Shown here: one piece after another, positions 19,769 through 29,181 of the stretch | Layout of the letters: each line of letters starts with the position of its first letter | How positions within the stretch are numbered: the stretch's first letter is position 1 | Notes under the pieces: generated by a model | Told to the model about the DNA's origin: nothing | What the model saw: the letters and a program-made list of their open reading frames with translations, nothing else | The model's database searches: none | Made by a program: the position numbers and the translations under genes | Assembly (NCBI RefSeq): GCF_003333305.1 | Contig: NZ_QOLD01000066.1 | Span: 1-64,000, forward strand | Direction: 5' to 3' | DNA from: Candidatus Colwellia aromaticivorans | GTDB taxonomy: Bacteria > Pseudomonadota > Gammaproteobacteria > Enterobacterales > Alteromonadaceae | DNA: 64,000 nt

Positions 19769-20093
19769 GCTTTTCTACTGTTTAATTTTTAAAAATTAAC
19801 CCTATCTGTATTAATTAGGTCTTTAGCTAAAAAAATTTGCGACAATAAATTGATCTTTTTTGTACTAATACGATAGTAACTCCCCATTCTAACTAGCAAA
19901 TAGTGCTCAGGGTAGTATAATACGCCTGCTTAATAATATCGTCATACAAGGTCGATAGTATTTAGCCCGTAAATAATCAATCAAACTGTATAATTTTTTG
20001 TTCCACTTAACGGTTAAATAATATTGTTTAAGTGAATAAATAATTGTACAGATTGATTAATATAATTAAGTAAATATTAAGGAAACATAGTAA
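19769..20093 (+). promoter_or_regulatory. pnp leader with candidate promoter
   Basis: Untranslated region of about 325 bp before pnp. A perfect TATAAT lies at 19916-19921, followed by ACGC as at the rpsO promoter; the -35 (CTAGCA) is weak. This would give a pnp leader of about 165 nt. In E. coli the pnp leader holds an RNase III-cleaved stem used for autoregulation. A comparable long stem was not convincingly identified here. Confidence 0.4.
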
Positions 20094-22208
20094 ATGTTTA
20101 ATCCAGTAACTAAGAAATTTCAATACGGTAAGCATACCGTAACACTTGAAACGGGTAACATTGCTCGTCAAGCGACTGCTGCTGTTATGGCAAGCATGGA
20201 CGATACTTGTGTACTCGTCTCTGTTGTTGCAAAAAAAGAAGCTAAACCAGGTCAAGATTTTTTCCCGTTAACAATAAACTATCAAGAGCGTACTTACGCT
20301 GCAGGTAAAATTCCAGGTAGTTTCTTTAAACGTGAAGGTCGTCCTTCAGAAGAAGAAACACTTATTGCCCGTTTAATTGACCGTCCACTTCGTCCATTAT
20401 TCCCTGAAGGATTCACGAACGAAGTTCAAGTAATTATCACTGTTGTTTCAGTTAACCCAGAAATTGCCCCTGATATTATTTCATTGATTGGTGCTTCTGC
20501 AGCACTTGCTATTGCCGGTGTACCATTTAGTGGTCCAGTAGGTGCAGCACGTGTTGGCTATACTGATGGTCAATACATTCTTAACCCACTTCAATCTGAA
20601 TTACCAGCAAGTCAATTAGACTTAGTTGTTTCAGGTACAGACTCTGCCGTATTAATGGTTGAATCAGAAGCGGATGTTTTATCTGAAGAAGTAATGCTTG
20701 GCGCTGTAGTATATGGTCATGAGCAAATGCAAGTAGCTGTTTCAGCGATTAAAGAAATGAAAGCTGAAGTTAACACGCCTTCATGGAACTGGGAAGCGCC
20801 AGTTAAAAATGCTGAATTGCTTGCTAAAATTGCTGAGCTTTCTGAAAGCCAAGTAAATGAAGCTTACCAAATTACAGAAAAAGCAGTTCGTTATGAAAAA
20901 ATTAGAGAAATCCGTAACTCAGTAATTGAAACGTTATTAGCTCAAGATGCTGAACTTGACGTTCAAGATGCTAAAGATTTATTTCATGATTTAGAGAAAA
21001 CAGTGGTACGTGGTCGTATTACTGATGGCAACCCTCGTATTGATGGTCGCGATCCTGAATCGATTCGCGCATTAGACGTGATGACTGGCGTGTTACCAAG
21101 GACTCATGGCTCTGCTGTATTTACACGTGGTGAGACTCAAGCATTAGTAACTGCTACGCTTGGTACTCAACGTGATGCACAACGTATTGACAGTATCTTA
21201 GGTGAGAAAACTGATGCATTTATGCTTCATTACAACTTCCCTCCATACAGTGTTGGTGAAACTGGCTTTGTTGGCTCTCCTAAGCGTCGTGAAATTGGTC
21301 ATGGTCGTTTAGCAAAACGCGGTATGTTAGCGGTTATGCCTACTGTTGAAGAATTCCCGTACGCTGTACGTGTTGTTTCTGAAATTACTGAATCAAACGG
21401 TTCATCTTCAATGGCTTCTGTTTGTGGTACTTCACTGGCACTGATGGATGCTGGTGTACCAATTAAAGCGTCTGTTGCCGGTATTGCAATGGGTCTTGTT
21501 AAAGAAGGCGAAAAATTCGTTGTTCTTTCTGATATCTTAGGTGATGAAGATCACTTAGGTGATATGGACTTTAAAGTTGCCGGTACTACTGGCGGTATTA
21601 CTGCATTGCAAATGGATATCAAGATTGAAGGTATCACGCAAGAAATTATGCAAATTGCGTTAAACCAAGCAAAAGCGGCTCGTACTCATATCTTATCTGT
21701 AATGGATGAAGCGATTGCAGGTCACAGAGAAGACATTTCTGAATTTGCACCGCGCATTCATACACTTAAAGTTAGCCAAGATAAAATTCGTGATATTATC
21801 GGTAAAGGTGGCGCAACAATTCGTCAACTTACTGAAGAAACAGGTACTACGATTGAAATTGATGACGATGGCACAGTTAAAATTGCTGCAACATCTGGCG
21901 AGCAAGCAGAAGATGCGATTAATCGTATTAAAGCATTAACGGCTGAAATTGAAGTAGGTACACTTTACACAGGTAAGGTTGTTCGTATCGTTGATTTCGG
22001 TGCATTTGTTAATGTATTACCAGGTAAAGATGGTTTAGTACATATTTCACAAATCTCTGAAGAGCGTGTTAATAACGTAAGTGACGTGCTTAAAGAAGGT
22101 CAAGACGTGAAAGTTAAAGTACTCGAAGTTGACCGTCAAGGCCGTGTACGTTTAAGTATTAAAGAAGCTATTGAAAAGCCAGCTGTAGCAACTCCAGCAG
22201 CTGAGTAA
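20094..22208 (+). CDS. pnp: Polyribonucleotide nucleotidyltransferase (PNPase)
   Basis: Phosphorolytic 3'-5' exoribonuclease and degradosome component, also important in cold growth. Protein of 704 residues (E. coli 711) with two RNase PH domains (about 5-220 and 310-545), joined by an alpha-helical linker, then a KH domain (about 552-610, with [15 protein letters not shown]) and an S1 domain (about 620-690, with [15 protein letters not shown]). The second RNase PH domain holds the active-site region with [19 protein letters not shown]. It lies downstream of rpsO and upstream of nlpI, the conserved order. Confidence 0.98.
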   Translation: MFNPVTKKFQYGKHTVTLETGNIARQATAAVMASMDDTCVLVSVVAKKEAKPGQDFFPLTINYQERTYAAGKIPGSFFKREGRPSEEETLIARLIDRPLRPLFPEGFTNEVQVIITVVSVNPEIAPDIISLIGASAALAIAGVPFSGPVGAARVGYTDGQYILNPLQSELPASQLDLVVSGTDSAVLMVESEADVLSEEVMLGAVVYGHEQMQVAVSAIKEMKAEVNTPSWNWEAPVKNAELLAKIAELSESQVNEAYQITEKAVRYEKIREIRNSVIETLLAQDAELDVQDAKDLFHDLEKTVVRGRITDGNPRIDGRDPESIRALDVMTGVLPRTHGSAVFTRGETQALVTATLGTQRDAQRIDSILGEKTDAFMLHYNFPPYSVGETGFVGSPKRREIGHGRLAKRGMLAVMPTVEEFPYAVRVVSEITESNGSSSMASVCGTSLALMDAGVPIKASVAGIAMGLVKEGEKFVVLSDILGDEDHLGDMDFKVAGTTGGITALQMDIKIEGITQEIMQIALNQAKAARTHILSVMDEAIAGHREDISEFAPRIHTLKVSQDKIRDIIGKGGATIRQLTEETGTTIEIDDDGTVKIAATSGEQAEDAINRIKALTAEIEVGTLYTGKVVRIVDFGAFVNVLPGKDGLVHISQISEERVNNVSDVLKEGQDVKVKVLEVDRQGRVRLSIKEAIEKPAVATPAAE

Positions 22209-22250
22209 TAGTTTTTATACTAATAACTAAATGATTTATAATTTAGTCTA

Positions 22251-22516
22251 ATACCAATTTGATTAAATTTCTTCCTAACTCAGAGCTATGCTCGATGTTT
22301 AATAACAAGGCAAATTTGTTTAGATCTAGTCACTCTAAATCAAATAAATTTAACGATGTTAGTGGGCATCTAGCAAGCTCCCAAAGGGCGAGTTTAAAAA
22401 GCTTACATGCTGCGTTATTGATTTTGATAAGGGAATAGCCATTCTCTTCAATCAATGCCTTGCCTCTAAGCTTTTTAATTCTCGCTGAGTGGGAAAGAAC
22501 TTAATTAACTTGGTAT
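22251..22516. repeat. MITE-like repeat M3 between pnp and its terminator
   Basis: The left end starts ATACCAATTTGATTAA, and the complement of the right end starts ATACCAAGTTAATTAA. The match continues to CTCAG over about 32 bp, with about nine differences. The interior shares most of its length with M4 and parts of M2 and M5. No gene is present. The element separates the pnp stop from the intrinsic terminator at 22521-22547, so it is transcribed as the pnp 3' untranslated region. Confidence 0.8.
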
Positions 22517-22520
22517 AATA

Positions 22521-22547
22521 AAAAAGGAGCCTTACGGCTCCTTTTTT
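22521..22547 (+). terminator. Intrinsic terminator downstream of pnp
   Basis: AAAAAGGAGCC, a four-base loop and GGCTCC are followed by six T. The stem is the same as that after rpsO. Confidence 0.85.
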
Positions 22548-22612
22548 GCTTTAAATCAAGTACAATCAAAAAATAGACAAAAATTTAAACGAATATTTTT
22601 TAAGGCGTTTTA

Positions 22613-23539
22613 GTGAAATTACTTTATAAACCATTAATGCTAGCTATTGTCTTTAGTATTGTTTTACTTACACAAGGCTGTGTATCACTGAATAAGGCTA
22701 ATTCTGGTGCTAGTTCTGTAGCAATAAGCCAATTAGTTATTGCCGAGCCTTTGGCTATCAATTTTAAAAGCGAAATTGCTATAGCGCGTTTATCAGAGGT
22801 GATTAACCGTGTAAAAATTACGGATGAGCAAAAAGCACAACTTTATTATGATCGCGGTGTATTATTTGACAGTGTTGGTTTACGTTCGTTGGCGCGTCTT
22901 GATTTTTCTCATGCCTTACAGCTTGAACCGACATTAACAGATGCCTATAACTTTCTAGGTATACACTTAACGCAACTGAAAGAGTTTTCTCAAGCCTATG
23001 AGAAGTTTGATTCAGTTTTAGAATTATCGCCTGAACATGAATATGCCCACTTAAATCGAGGAATTGCACTTTATTACGGTGACCGACCTGAATTAGCCGC
23101 GCAAGATTTTATAAACTTTCATTATAAGCAAAGCGATGATCCTTATCGTTTATTATGGCTTTATTTAGCCGAATATGAAGTAGATTCTGTACTAGCAAAG
23201 AAAAATTTAAAACAAAGAGCGGAGCTTGTTGATGATCGCACTTGGGCTAAACAAGTTATTTATTTATTTTTAGGTAGTATTAGCCAAAAAGAATTTGTTA
23301 GTGAATTAACCATGAATATTAGCTCTAATAAAGCGCTAACCGATCGACTGTGTGAAGCTTATTTTTATTTAGGTAAATATAATCAAAGCCAGAACAACTT
23401 TGGTGCAGCGGCAAATTTCTTTAAATTATCATTAAGTACGAATGTTTATGAATTTGTTGAACATAGATATGCTAGATTAGAACTAGATCTAATGCGAACT
23501 AAAAAAGCGATTAGTATCAAACAACAAGATCCGTCATAG
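22613..23539 (+). CDS. nlpI: NlpI-like TPR lipoprotein
   Basis: Probable outer-membrane lipoprotein with tetratricopeptide repeats. In E. coli NlpI is an adaptor that brings the protease Prc and peptidoglycan hydrolases together. The signal peptide ends in the lipobox LTQGC, with lipidated Cys23. TPR units are visible at about residues 75-110 and 110-180, for example AYNFLGIHLTQLKEFSQAYEK (21 residues in the protein; quoted as AYNFLGIHLTQLKEF). The 308-residue length is close to E. coli NlpI (294). The start is GTG at 22613, with TAAGG upstream. Its position directly after pnp matches the enteric order and supports the name. Confidence 0.88.
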   Translation: MKLLYKPLMLAIVFSIVLLTQGCVSLNKANSGASSVAISQLVIAEPLAINFKSEIAIARLSEVINRVKITDEQKAQLYYDRGVLFDSVGLRSLARLDFSHALQLEPTLTDAYNFLGIHLTQLKEFSQAYEKFDSVLELSPEHEYAHLNRGIALYYGDRPELAAQDFINFHYKQSDDPYRLLWLYLAEYEVDSVLAKKNLKQRAELVDDRTWAKQVIYLFLGSISQKEFVSELTMNISSNKALTDRLCEAYFYLGKYNQSQNNFGAAANFFKLSLSTNVYEFVEHRYARLELDLMRTKKAISIKQQDPS

Positions 23540-23550
23540 TTTCTTTTGGT

Positions 23551-25131
23551 ATGATTAAAAAATGGCTAGTGACAATGAGTTTGTCGATTTTCCTGTTAAC
23601 AGGATTATCAACAAGCTCATTTTTTTTAGCTAACTTTTTAACTAGTGTTATTGAAAAAAATGAACACACAATAACGCAGTTAAATTTCGCTATAGCACAA
23701 GAAAATGAAGCGGCTTTACTCTATGCATGGAAACAATCAAAACAAGGTAGTCAAAACTGGCAAATACTAGCTAAACAATTATCCAAAAATAATGGAGAAA
23801 TTGCCTATTTATTAGCTGACTATTACTTGAATAAAGCCTACTTAGGTAAAAAGTTTTCTTCACAACCCGAACAAGCCATATTGTGGTATCAGCAAGCGAT
23901 TAGACTAAATTATCCCAAGGCCTCTGTCGCACTAGCGCAGTTGTACTTTCAACGAGGTAATGTAGTTGCCGCACAAAATATTCTATCTGAATTGCAAGTG
24001 ATGGAGTTCTCTCAATATCAAGGTGATGATGTTGCTATAACTGCAATAATACTCACGATAAAAATTGCTATTAGCATCGGAGATGTTGAGTTTGCTAAGT
24101 CATTGTTGATTAAATTTTCATCGTTGCTACAAGCTGATGAGATAGGCGCTTCATTACTTAGTGCTGTTGAAAAATATCAAGTATTCCCATCAATTGGCGG
24201 TACAAACCTTAAGCTTGATAATAACTCTGTAACTTGTCCCTATAGCATACAAATTTTCGCTACTAATTTATTGCACTTAGCCCAGGTTGAGCGACTAGTT
24301 ATGCACTTTAAAGATCAGCCTTTAAATGATTTAGTGTGTTTTTCGCCTGTGCGCTATATACCTATGTCGACATTATCTTGTTCAACCGTACTACAAAGTG
24401 CAACGCTTTGTGATGAGACCAAACTTGATGAAGTCGCTGATTCAGTGGCTACACGTTATATTGGCATTATGTTACCTGAAGGCGGCGCTAATGTTCATTT
24501 TGGTATGCTGTATTTTGATGCACAAGACAGTATAGATGTTGTTGAGCATGAGATAAGTCATTTATTGGGATTTGTTGATGAATACCCATTAGTTAAGGGG
24601 CATGTCAAATGTCGAGCAAGTCAACAGCAGGTATTCGCACAAAACATTGCTGTATTGCAAAATGGTTATCAAGGAGAACGCAGCGTTGTTAGAGCAAAAA
24701 TATTAAAGCAGCTAGCATGGGCAGAACAGATTAAAAAGAGTACCCCTATTTTACATGTCAAAGATGAAAGTTTACAAAACAATCAATACTGGCAATTAGG
24801 TACACCTGAGCAATTTGAACAGGAAGTTGGTTTATTTAGATCGCAAACTTGTGATAATAACTCTGCTAAACAACAAAGCACTTTTAATGCTTTTAAGCCA
24901 TTATCGGCTCGAACTAAATTGCAATATGATGGGCTCAATTTCCCAAAGCAATATATAGCACTATTAAACAAAAAATCATCTCAGTTTTTAATGCCGAGTT
25001 TTCATTACAATATTGCTTTAGCTTATTATCAACAAAATAAGTTAAAACAGGCAAATTATTGGCTTGAGCAAGCGGCTAGCTGGGAGAATGATTATGGTAG
25101 ACGCAAAAAGGTAAGGCAAGGGAGTTTTTAA
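23551..25131 (+). CDS. Membrane-anchored TPR/Sel1-like protein with an HExxH metallopeptidase motif
   Basis: Unrecognised protein of 526 residues. An N-terminal hydrophobic segment (about 5-30) looks like a signal anchor. Residues about 70-150 contain Sel1/TPR-like helices (EQAILWYQQAIRLNYPKASV), and about 495-515 resemble one more TPR unit. Between them lies HEISHLLGFVDEY at residues 333-345. HExxH followed six residues on by DEY resembles the zinc site of M64-type (IgA peptidase) enzymes, so a periplasmic metallopeptidase is likely. It begins 11 bp after nlpI, so the two are probably cotranscribed. That is notable because NlpI is a protease adaptor. Substrate unknown. Confidence 0.7.
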   Translation: MIKKWLVTMSLSIFLLTGLSTSSFFLANFLTSVIEKNEHTITQLNFAIAQENEAALLYAWKQSKQGSQNWQILAKQLSKNNGEIAYLLADYYLNKAYLGKKFSSQPEQAILWYQQAIRLNYPKASVALAQLYFQRGNVVAAQNILSELQVMEFSQYQGDDVAITAIILTIKIAISIGDVEFAKSLLIKFSSLLQADEIGASLLSAVEKYQVFPSIGGTNLKLDNNSVTCPYSIQIFATNLLHLAQVERLVMHFKDQPLNDLVCFSPVRYIPMSTLSCSTVLQSATLCDETKLDEVADSVATRYIGIMLPEGGANVHFGMLYFDAQDSIDVVEHEISHLLGFVDEYPLVKGHVKCRASQQQVFAQNIAVLQNGYQGERSVVRAKILKQLAWAEQIKKSTPILHVKDESLQNNQYWQLGTPEQFEQEVGLFRSQTCDNNSAKQQSTFNAFKPLSARTKLQYDGLNFPKQYIALLNKKSSQFLMPSFHYNIALAYYQQNKLKQANYWLEQAASWENDYGRRKKVRQGSF

Positions 25132-25308
25132 TATCACCATTCGTCAGTTGCCATTTCCATGATTTTTTGCTTATATGAATGGTGAATAATTATCGAAGGA
25201 TTCATACTGAAAATTTTGTATAAGCTACTTATGAATTTTCAGATGAATGTGAATAGGTTATTTTTAATTACCTAAAAAATAATTAACGTGTACTGAATAA
25301 AGTAGCCA

Positions 25309-25581
25309 TTATTTAGTAGTGATTAGTGCTATTTCGAGTGGCACAGATTTATCTGCTAACATCGATTCAGCTTTATTGGAATCTTTAGCTGATTTATCCT
25401 CAGCCTCATCATAGACGGGTAATGTAACTTCAATCCCTGGCTTTATCTTAGCCGTTGGCCACATGGTGTAATTTTCTATATATTTAGCAGATTCAGATGC
25501 TTTTAATAAGTTATTGTTAGCCCGTACACTTTTTTTATTAGGTTTATTATTATTTTTACTAAACCATGAATATAGTGCCAT
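25309..25581 (-). CDS. Small hypothetical protein
   Basis: Predicted protein of 90 residues, with a basic Asn/Lys-rich start, a central WPTAKIKPGIEVTLPVYDE segment and an acidic, Ala/Ser/Lys-rich end. It has no signal peptide and no membrane segment. The start is well supported: AGGAGGT lies 5 nt before the ATG, and a TATAAT box is visible about 45 bp upstream on the minus strand. No family is recognised. It is divergent from the cysteine desulfurase fusion gene. Confidence 0.6.
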   Translation of the reverse strand: MALYSWFSKNNNKPNKKSVRANNNLLKASESAKYIENYTMWPTAKIKPGIEVTLPVYDEAEDKSAKDSNKAESMLADKSVPLEIALITTK

Positions 25582-25717
25582 AATACCTCCTGTATAATCC
25601 CTTTATGCCTTAATTATAGTGCATCAGGGAATAATTACCTATGAATAACTATGATAGTATAGGGTATAATCACTATCTAATTATTTAGTTTGTTGTTTTT
25701 ATAATATAAATTTCTAA

Positions 25718-27445
25718 ATGAAAAAATTTAAACCTGCACTATTTCGTCAACAGTTTCCTTTAGTTGTTAACTATGAAGGGAATACTTTATCTATTAATAA
25801 TAGCCTATCTCAAATCGAGTCTTCTTCACCATTAGTTTATTTCGATAATGGCGCAACGACACAAAAACCAAATTGCGTTATTGATAGTTACCACTCTTTT
25901 TATCAAACGGCGAATGCTAACGTTCATCGCTCATCTCATGCATTAAGTGCAAAAGCGACAACGGCTTTTGAGCATGCAAGAAAGCGTGTTAAAACTTTTA
26001 TTAATGCTAAAAGTTATAAAGAAATAATATGGACAAAAGGAACAACGGAAAGTATTAATTTAATTGCGATGAGCTTTGGCCGGAAAATATTGAAACAAGG
26101 GGATGAAGTGATTTTAGCGTTAAGTGAACATCACGCTAATATTGTTCCTTGGCAATTAATAGCAGAGCAAACAGGCGCGGTTATAAAAATTGCAGAGCTT
26201 GATGTTATGGGGCGCGTAGATCTTCCTGCTTTTGAGCGACTGCTAAATAGTAAAACTAAAGTGTTTTGTTGCGCTCATCTATCTAATGTTATTGGAAAAA
26301 TAAACCCTATAAGTGAGCTGATTCAAATGGCAAAGTCAGTGGGGGCAATTACTGTTATTGATGGTGCCCAAGCGGTGGTACATTTTCCGATAGACGTACA
26401 ATCAATTGATTGCGACTTTTATGTTTTTTCAGCGCATAAAATGTACGGTCCTACAGGGGTAGGGGTGCTTTATGGTAAACAAGCATTACTCGAAACTATG
26501 CCTCCTTACCAAGGGGGAGGAGAGATGATTAAACAGGTTAGTTTTAATTCGCCTACGACGTTTAACTCTTTACCATTTAAGTTTGAAGCGGGTACACCAA
26601 ACATTGCTGGTGTAATTGCTTTTGGCAAAGCGATTGAATTTATCAGTGCATATAACGCTAAACAAATACGTGAGTATGAAAAGCAACTAACGATTCATTG
26701 TTACCAAGCCTTGCAAAACCTGTCAGTTTCTTCAAAAAAAATAGTGACATTTACTGTACAGGGACTTCCTGACATTCCCGTAATTTGTTTTACCTTAAGT
26801 GGTCACCATAATCATGATATTGCTACGGCTCTTGATAGCTATGGTATTGCCATTCGAAGTGGTCATCATTGCGCAATGCCATTAATGGAATATTTGAATA
26901 TTTCAGGTTGCTTAAGAGTATCATTAGCAGCCTATAACACTTTTGAGGAAATTAATTATTTTATCAATTGTTTAAAGAAAATATTAGCGCAAGAAAGCGA
27001 TAGTTCATTGGCATGTGCTAATAATAATGGCAAGAACGAAAAAAATGAACAAGCGAGTTCACTGGTTATTACGCAGTTTGCCGCGGTTAAAAGTTGGGAT
27101 GCTCGTCATCGGCAAATAATGCTACTGGGAAAGCAATTAAACCGTTTAGATAAAAGCGCTCGCAATGAACAAACGTTGATCAGTGGTTGTGAAAGTTTAG
27201 CTTGGTTAGTTACGCAAAAAAACAGGCATAATATTTTTCATTTTCAAGCAGATAGTGATGCCAAAATTATTAGAGGCTTATTGTTCATTGTACTTGCTGC
27301 TTTTAATGATAAAACAGCAGAACAAATTCAAGCTTTTGATATTGAAAGCTACTTTAACACTTTGGGCTTAATACAGCATTTAAGTCCATCGCGGGGAAAT
27401 GGTATTTTAGCAATCGTAGATAAAATTAAGGGAATGGCGCAATAG
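25718..27445 (+). CDS. csdA: Cysteine desulfurase fused to a SufE/CsdE-type sulfur acceptor
   Basis: PLP-dependent group II desulfurase (SufS/CsdA type) that takes sulfur from cysteine. The first ~410 residues show FSAHKMYGPTG with PLP-binding Lys241, and RSGHHCAMPL with catalytic Cys385. After a linker (about 425-445), residues 446-575 form a SufE/CsdE-like domain with ISGCESLAWL, whose Cys491 is the expected sulfur acceptor. Total length 575, against about 401 for CsdA and 147 for CsdE in E. coli, where they are separate genes. The N-terminus also carries about 20 extra residues before SPLVYFDNGATTQKP. The convergent neighbour tcdA (csdL) encodes a known partner of CsdA-CsdE in tRNA ct6A formation. 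Confidence 0.9.
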   Translation: MKKFKPALFRQQFPLVVNYEGNTLSINNSLSQIESSSPLVYFDNGATTQKPNCVIDSYHSFYQTANANVHRSSHALSAKATTAFEHARKRVKTFINAKSYKEIIWTKGTTESINLIAMSFGRKILKQGDEVILALSEHHANIVPWQLIAEQTGAVIKIAELDVMGRVDLPAFERLLNSKTKVFCCAHLSNVIGKINPISELIQMAKSVGAITVIDGAQAVVHFPIDVQSIDCDFYVFSAHKMYGPTGVGVLYGKQALLETMPPYQGGGEMIKQVSFNSPTTFNSLPFKFEAGTPNIAGVIAFGKAIEFISAYNAKQIREYEKQLTIHCYQALQNLSVSSKKIVTFTVQGLPDIPVICFTLSGHHNHDIATALDSYGIAIRSGHHCAMPLMEYLNISGCLRVSLAAYNTFEEINYFINCLKKILAQESDSSLACANNNGKNEKNEQASSLVITQFAAVKSWDARHRQIMLLGKQLNRLDKSARNEQTLISGCESLAWLVTQKNRHNIFHFQADSDAKIIRGLLFIVLAAFNDKTAEQIQAFDIESYFNTLGLIQHLSPSRGNGILAIVDKIKGMAQ

Positions 27446-27511
27446 CTTTTAGTCTTGTGCTATTAATTTTGTGCTACGAGTATGAAAAGCATAAATGCTG
27501 TTCACCATTAG

Positions 27512-28330
27512 CTATTTCTGACGTTTCAATAATTTATCAATTGCTCTACCAACAGCAAAAAAAGCAAAAGTGGCTGTCACGTGCGTAGTCGCGCCAAAAC
27601 CGCTACTACAATCCAAGCGCATAGTACTGTTATTTCCATCACTGGTATCAGGTTTAGCTAAACAGACTTCGCCCAAATCATTTGGGTATCGTAATTGCTC
27701 AGTTGAAAATACGGCATCAATAGAAAATTTTCTTTTACTTGCTTTGGCTATATCGGCACGGGGAAAGTTAAATTCGCGCCTTAATTGATTCTTCACTTTT
27801 GCTAACAGTGGATCTTGGTAAGTTTTACTTAAATCACTAATGGATATTTTTGAAGGATCAACCTGACCACCAGCACCACCGATAGTAATTATTGGCATTT
27901 TGTTACGTTTACAATGCGCAATTAAGCGTGTTTTAATATCCACAGAGTCAATTGCATCAATCACATAATCATAATGCACCGCCATTAATTCAGTTAAGTT
28001 CTCAGTGGTGACAAAATCCTCTATTGTATTCACTCGGCAATCAGGGTTAATTTGCTTTATACGTTCGCTCATTACCTCTACTTTACTTGCACCTATAGTG
28101 TTGGTTAAAGCATGAATTTGACGGTTAACATTAGTAACACAAATATCATCTAGATCTATTAACGTTATCTGTCCAACACCATTTCTAGCTAATGCTTCGG
28201 CTGCCCATGAACCCACGCCACCGATACCAATGACACAAAAGTGAGCTTGCTGTAATATTGTTGCGCCATCTGTGCCATAAAGGCGAGCTATACCGCCGAA
28301 TCTTAAAGAATAATCTGTCATGTTAATCAT
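27512..28330 (-). CDS. tcdA: tRNA threonylcarbamoyladenosine dehydratase (t6A cyclase)
   Basis: E1-like ATP-dependent enzyme that converts t6A37 to the cyclic form ct6A; also called CsdL or YgdL. The protein has 272 residues with the nucleotide-binding GIGGVGSWAAEALARNGVG at about residues 34-52, followed by LIDLDDICVTNVNRQ. YVIDAIDSVDIK and ITIGGAGGQVDPSK are also family typical. The start is either MINMTDYS at 28330 or MTDYS at 28321; neither has a Shine-Dalgarno sequence. It is convergent with the CsdA-CsdE fusion, its known functional partner. Confidence in the family is high. Confidence 0.93.
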   Translation of the reverse strand: MINMTDYSLRFGGIARLYGTDGATILQQAHFCVIGIGGVGSWAAEALARNGVGQITLIDLDDICVTNVNRQIHALTNTIGASKVEVMSERIKQINPDCRVNTIEDFVTTENLTELMAVHYDYVIDAIDSVDIKTRLIAHCKRNKMPIITIGGAGGQVDPSKISISDLSKTYQDPLLAKVKNQLRREFNFPRADIAKASKRKFSIDAVFSTEQLRYPNDLGEVCLAKPDTSDGNNSTMRLDCSSGFGATTHVTATFAFFAVGRAIDKLLKRQK

Positions 28331-28456
28331 TGTTGAATAAAAATCAACAGTATTATACCTAGTTAAAGTAAGCCAATAAATACTCTTTTAGCTATAAACT
28401 CAAACAGTTTTTATATAAACATTATTTAAATAGAGGCATTTAATTCTAGCTGAATC

Positions 28457-28898
28457 ATGAATTTTAAGTGGAACGGGTATATATATTCACCTGATGTGTC
28501 TTTAAAGCACAGAAAAATAATAAAGGTAAACGATTTTAGCTGCTTATATTGATTGAAGAGGATGGTTGTTCAGGAGAATGTGCTCCTGCATTCTCTAGTA
28601 AGCTACATCCATGTAGCGCCATTGTCAAAATCAATAACGCCGTATGTTAGCCTTTTAAACTCGCCCTGTGGGAGCTTGCTCGTTGCCCACTAACATCGTT
28701 AAATTTATTTGATTTAGAATGACTAAACCAAAATAAACTTGCCTTGTTATTGAACATCGAGCATAGCTCTGAGTTGGGAAGAAATTTAATCAAATTGGTA
28801 TAAAAGATGAGTTAGCAGAAACTGATTACATAATTTGGTCAGTAGGGAATGAATATGTAGCTATTTTAGACAGCTTTTTAAATGCTTTACCCAGTTAA
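28457..28898 (+). pseudogene. Possible small gene interrupted by repeat M4
   Basis: An open frame starts at ATG 28457 (MNFKWNGYIYSPDVSLK...) and runs 31 codons before stopping as it enters the repeat. On the far side of M4, 28806-28898 reads open for 30 codons (DELAETDYIIWSVGNEYVA...) to a stop. Both pieces have protein-like composition. Together they would be an interrupted protein of roughly 60-70 residues. The family is not recognised and the join is inferred. Confidence 0.35.
28540..28801. repeat. MITE-like repeat M4 carrying the 50-bp hairpin module
   Basis: The right end matches the M3 left end almost exactly in reverse complement (GGTAT at 28797-28801 preceded by the same ~30 bp). The interior carries TTGATTGAAG, AATCAATAACGC and AAACTCGCCCT, shared with M2, M3 and M5. 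A 50-bp hairpin module is inserted at 28568-28617, identical in plan to those in M1 and M5. The left terminal repeat is not recognisable, so the left boundary is uncertain. Confidence 0.7.
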
Positions 28899-29104
28899 CT
28901 TTGAGTTTTTATCGAAAAAACTTCTAAACAGGTTTTTACGTAATATGGCTATAGTTTGTATTTTTTTTGTGAATAATAGTTATTGGTGTAATAAATAAAA
29001 CGTATAGTGATTTATACGGTTAAAAGGGAAGGGTTGTTCAATAAATGTACTGTTTTATTTGTTCAGATACAAAAATATTGAGCCTTAATTTAAATAAGTC
29101 GCAT
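28899..29104. other. Intergenic, nothing recognised
   Basis: AT-rich sequence between the M4-linked open frame and the gltA terminator. No gene or repeat could be supported. Confidence 0.4.
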
Positions 29105-29132
29105 AAAAAAGGTAGCAATTGCTACCTTTTTT
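29105..29132 (-). terminator. Intrinsic terminator of gltA
   Basis: AAAAAAGGTAGC, an AATT loop and GCTACCTTTTTT form a symmetrical hairpin about 50 bp after the gltA stop codon. It can act on either strand. Confidence 0.85.
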
Positions 29133-29181
29133 ATGGAATCGTTATTTAGAAATTAATTTCAATAACGTTAATTTTATATAT

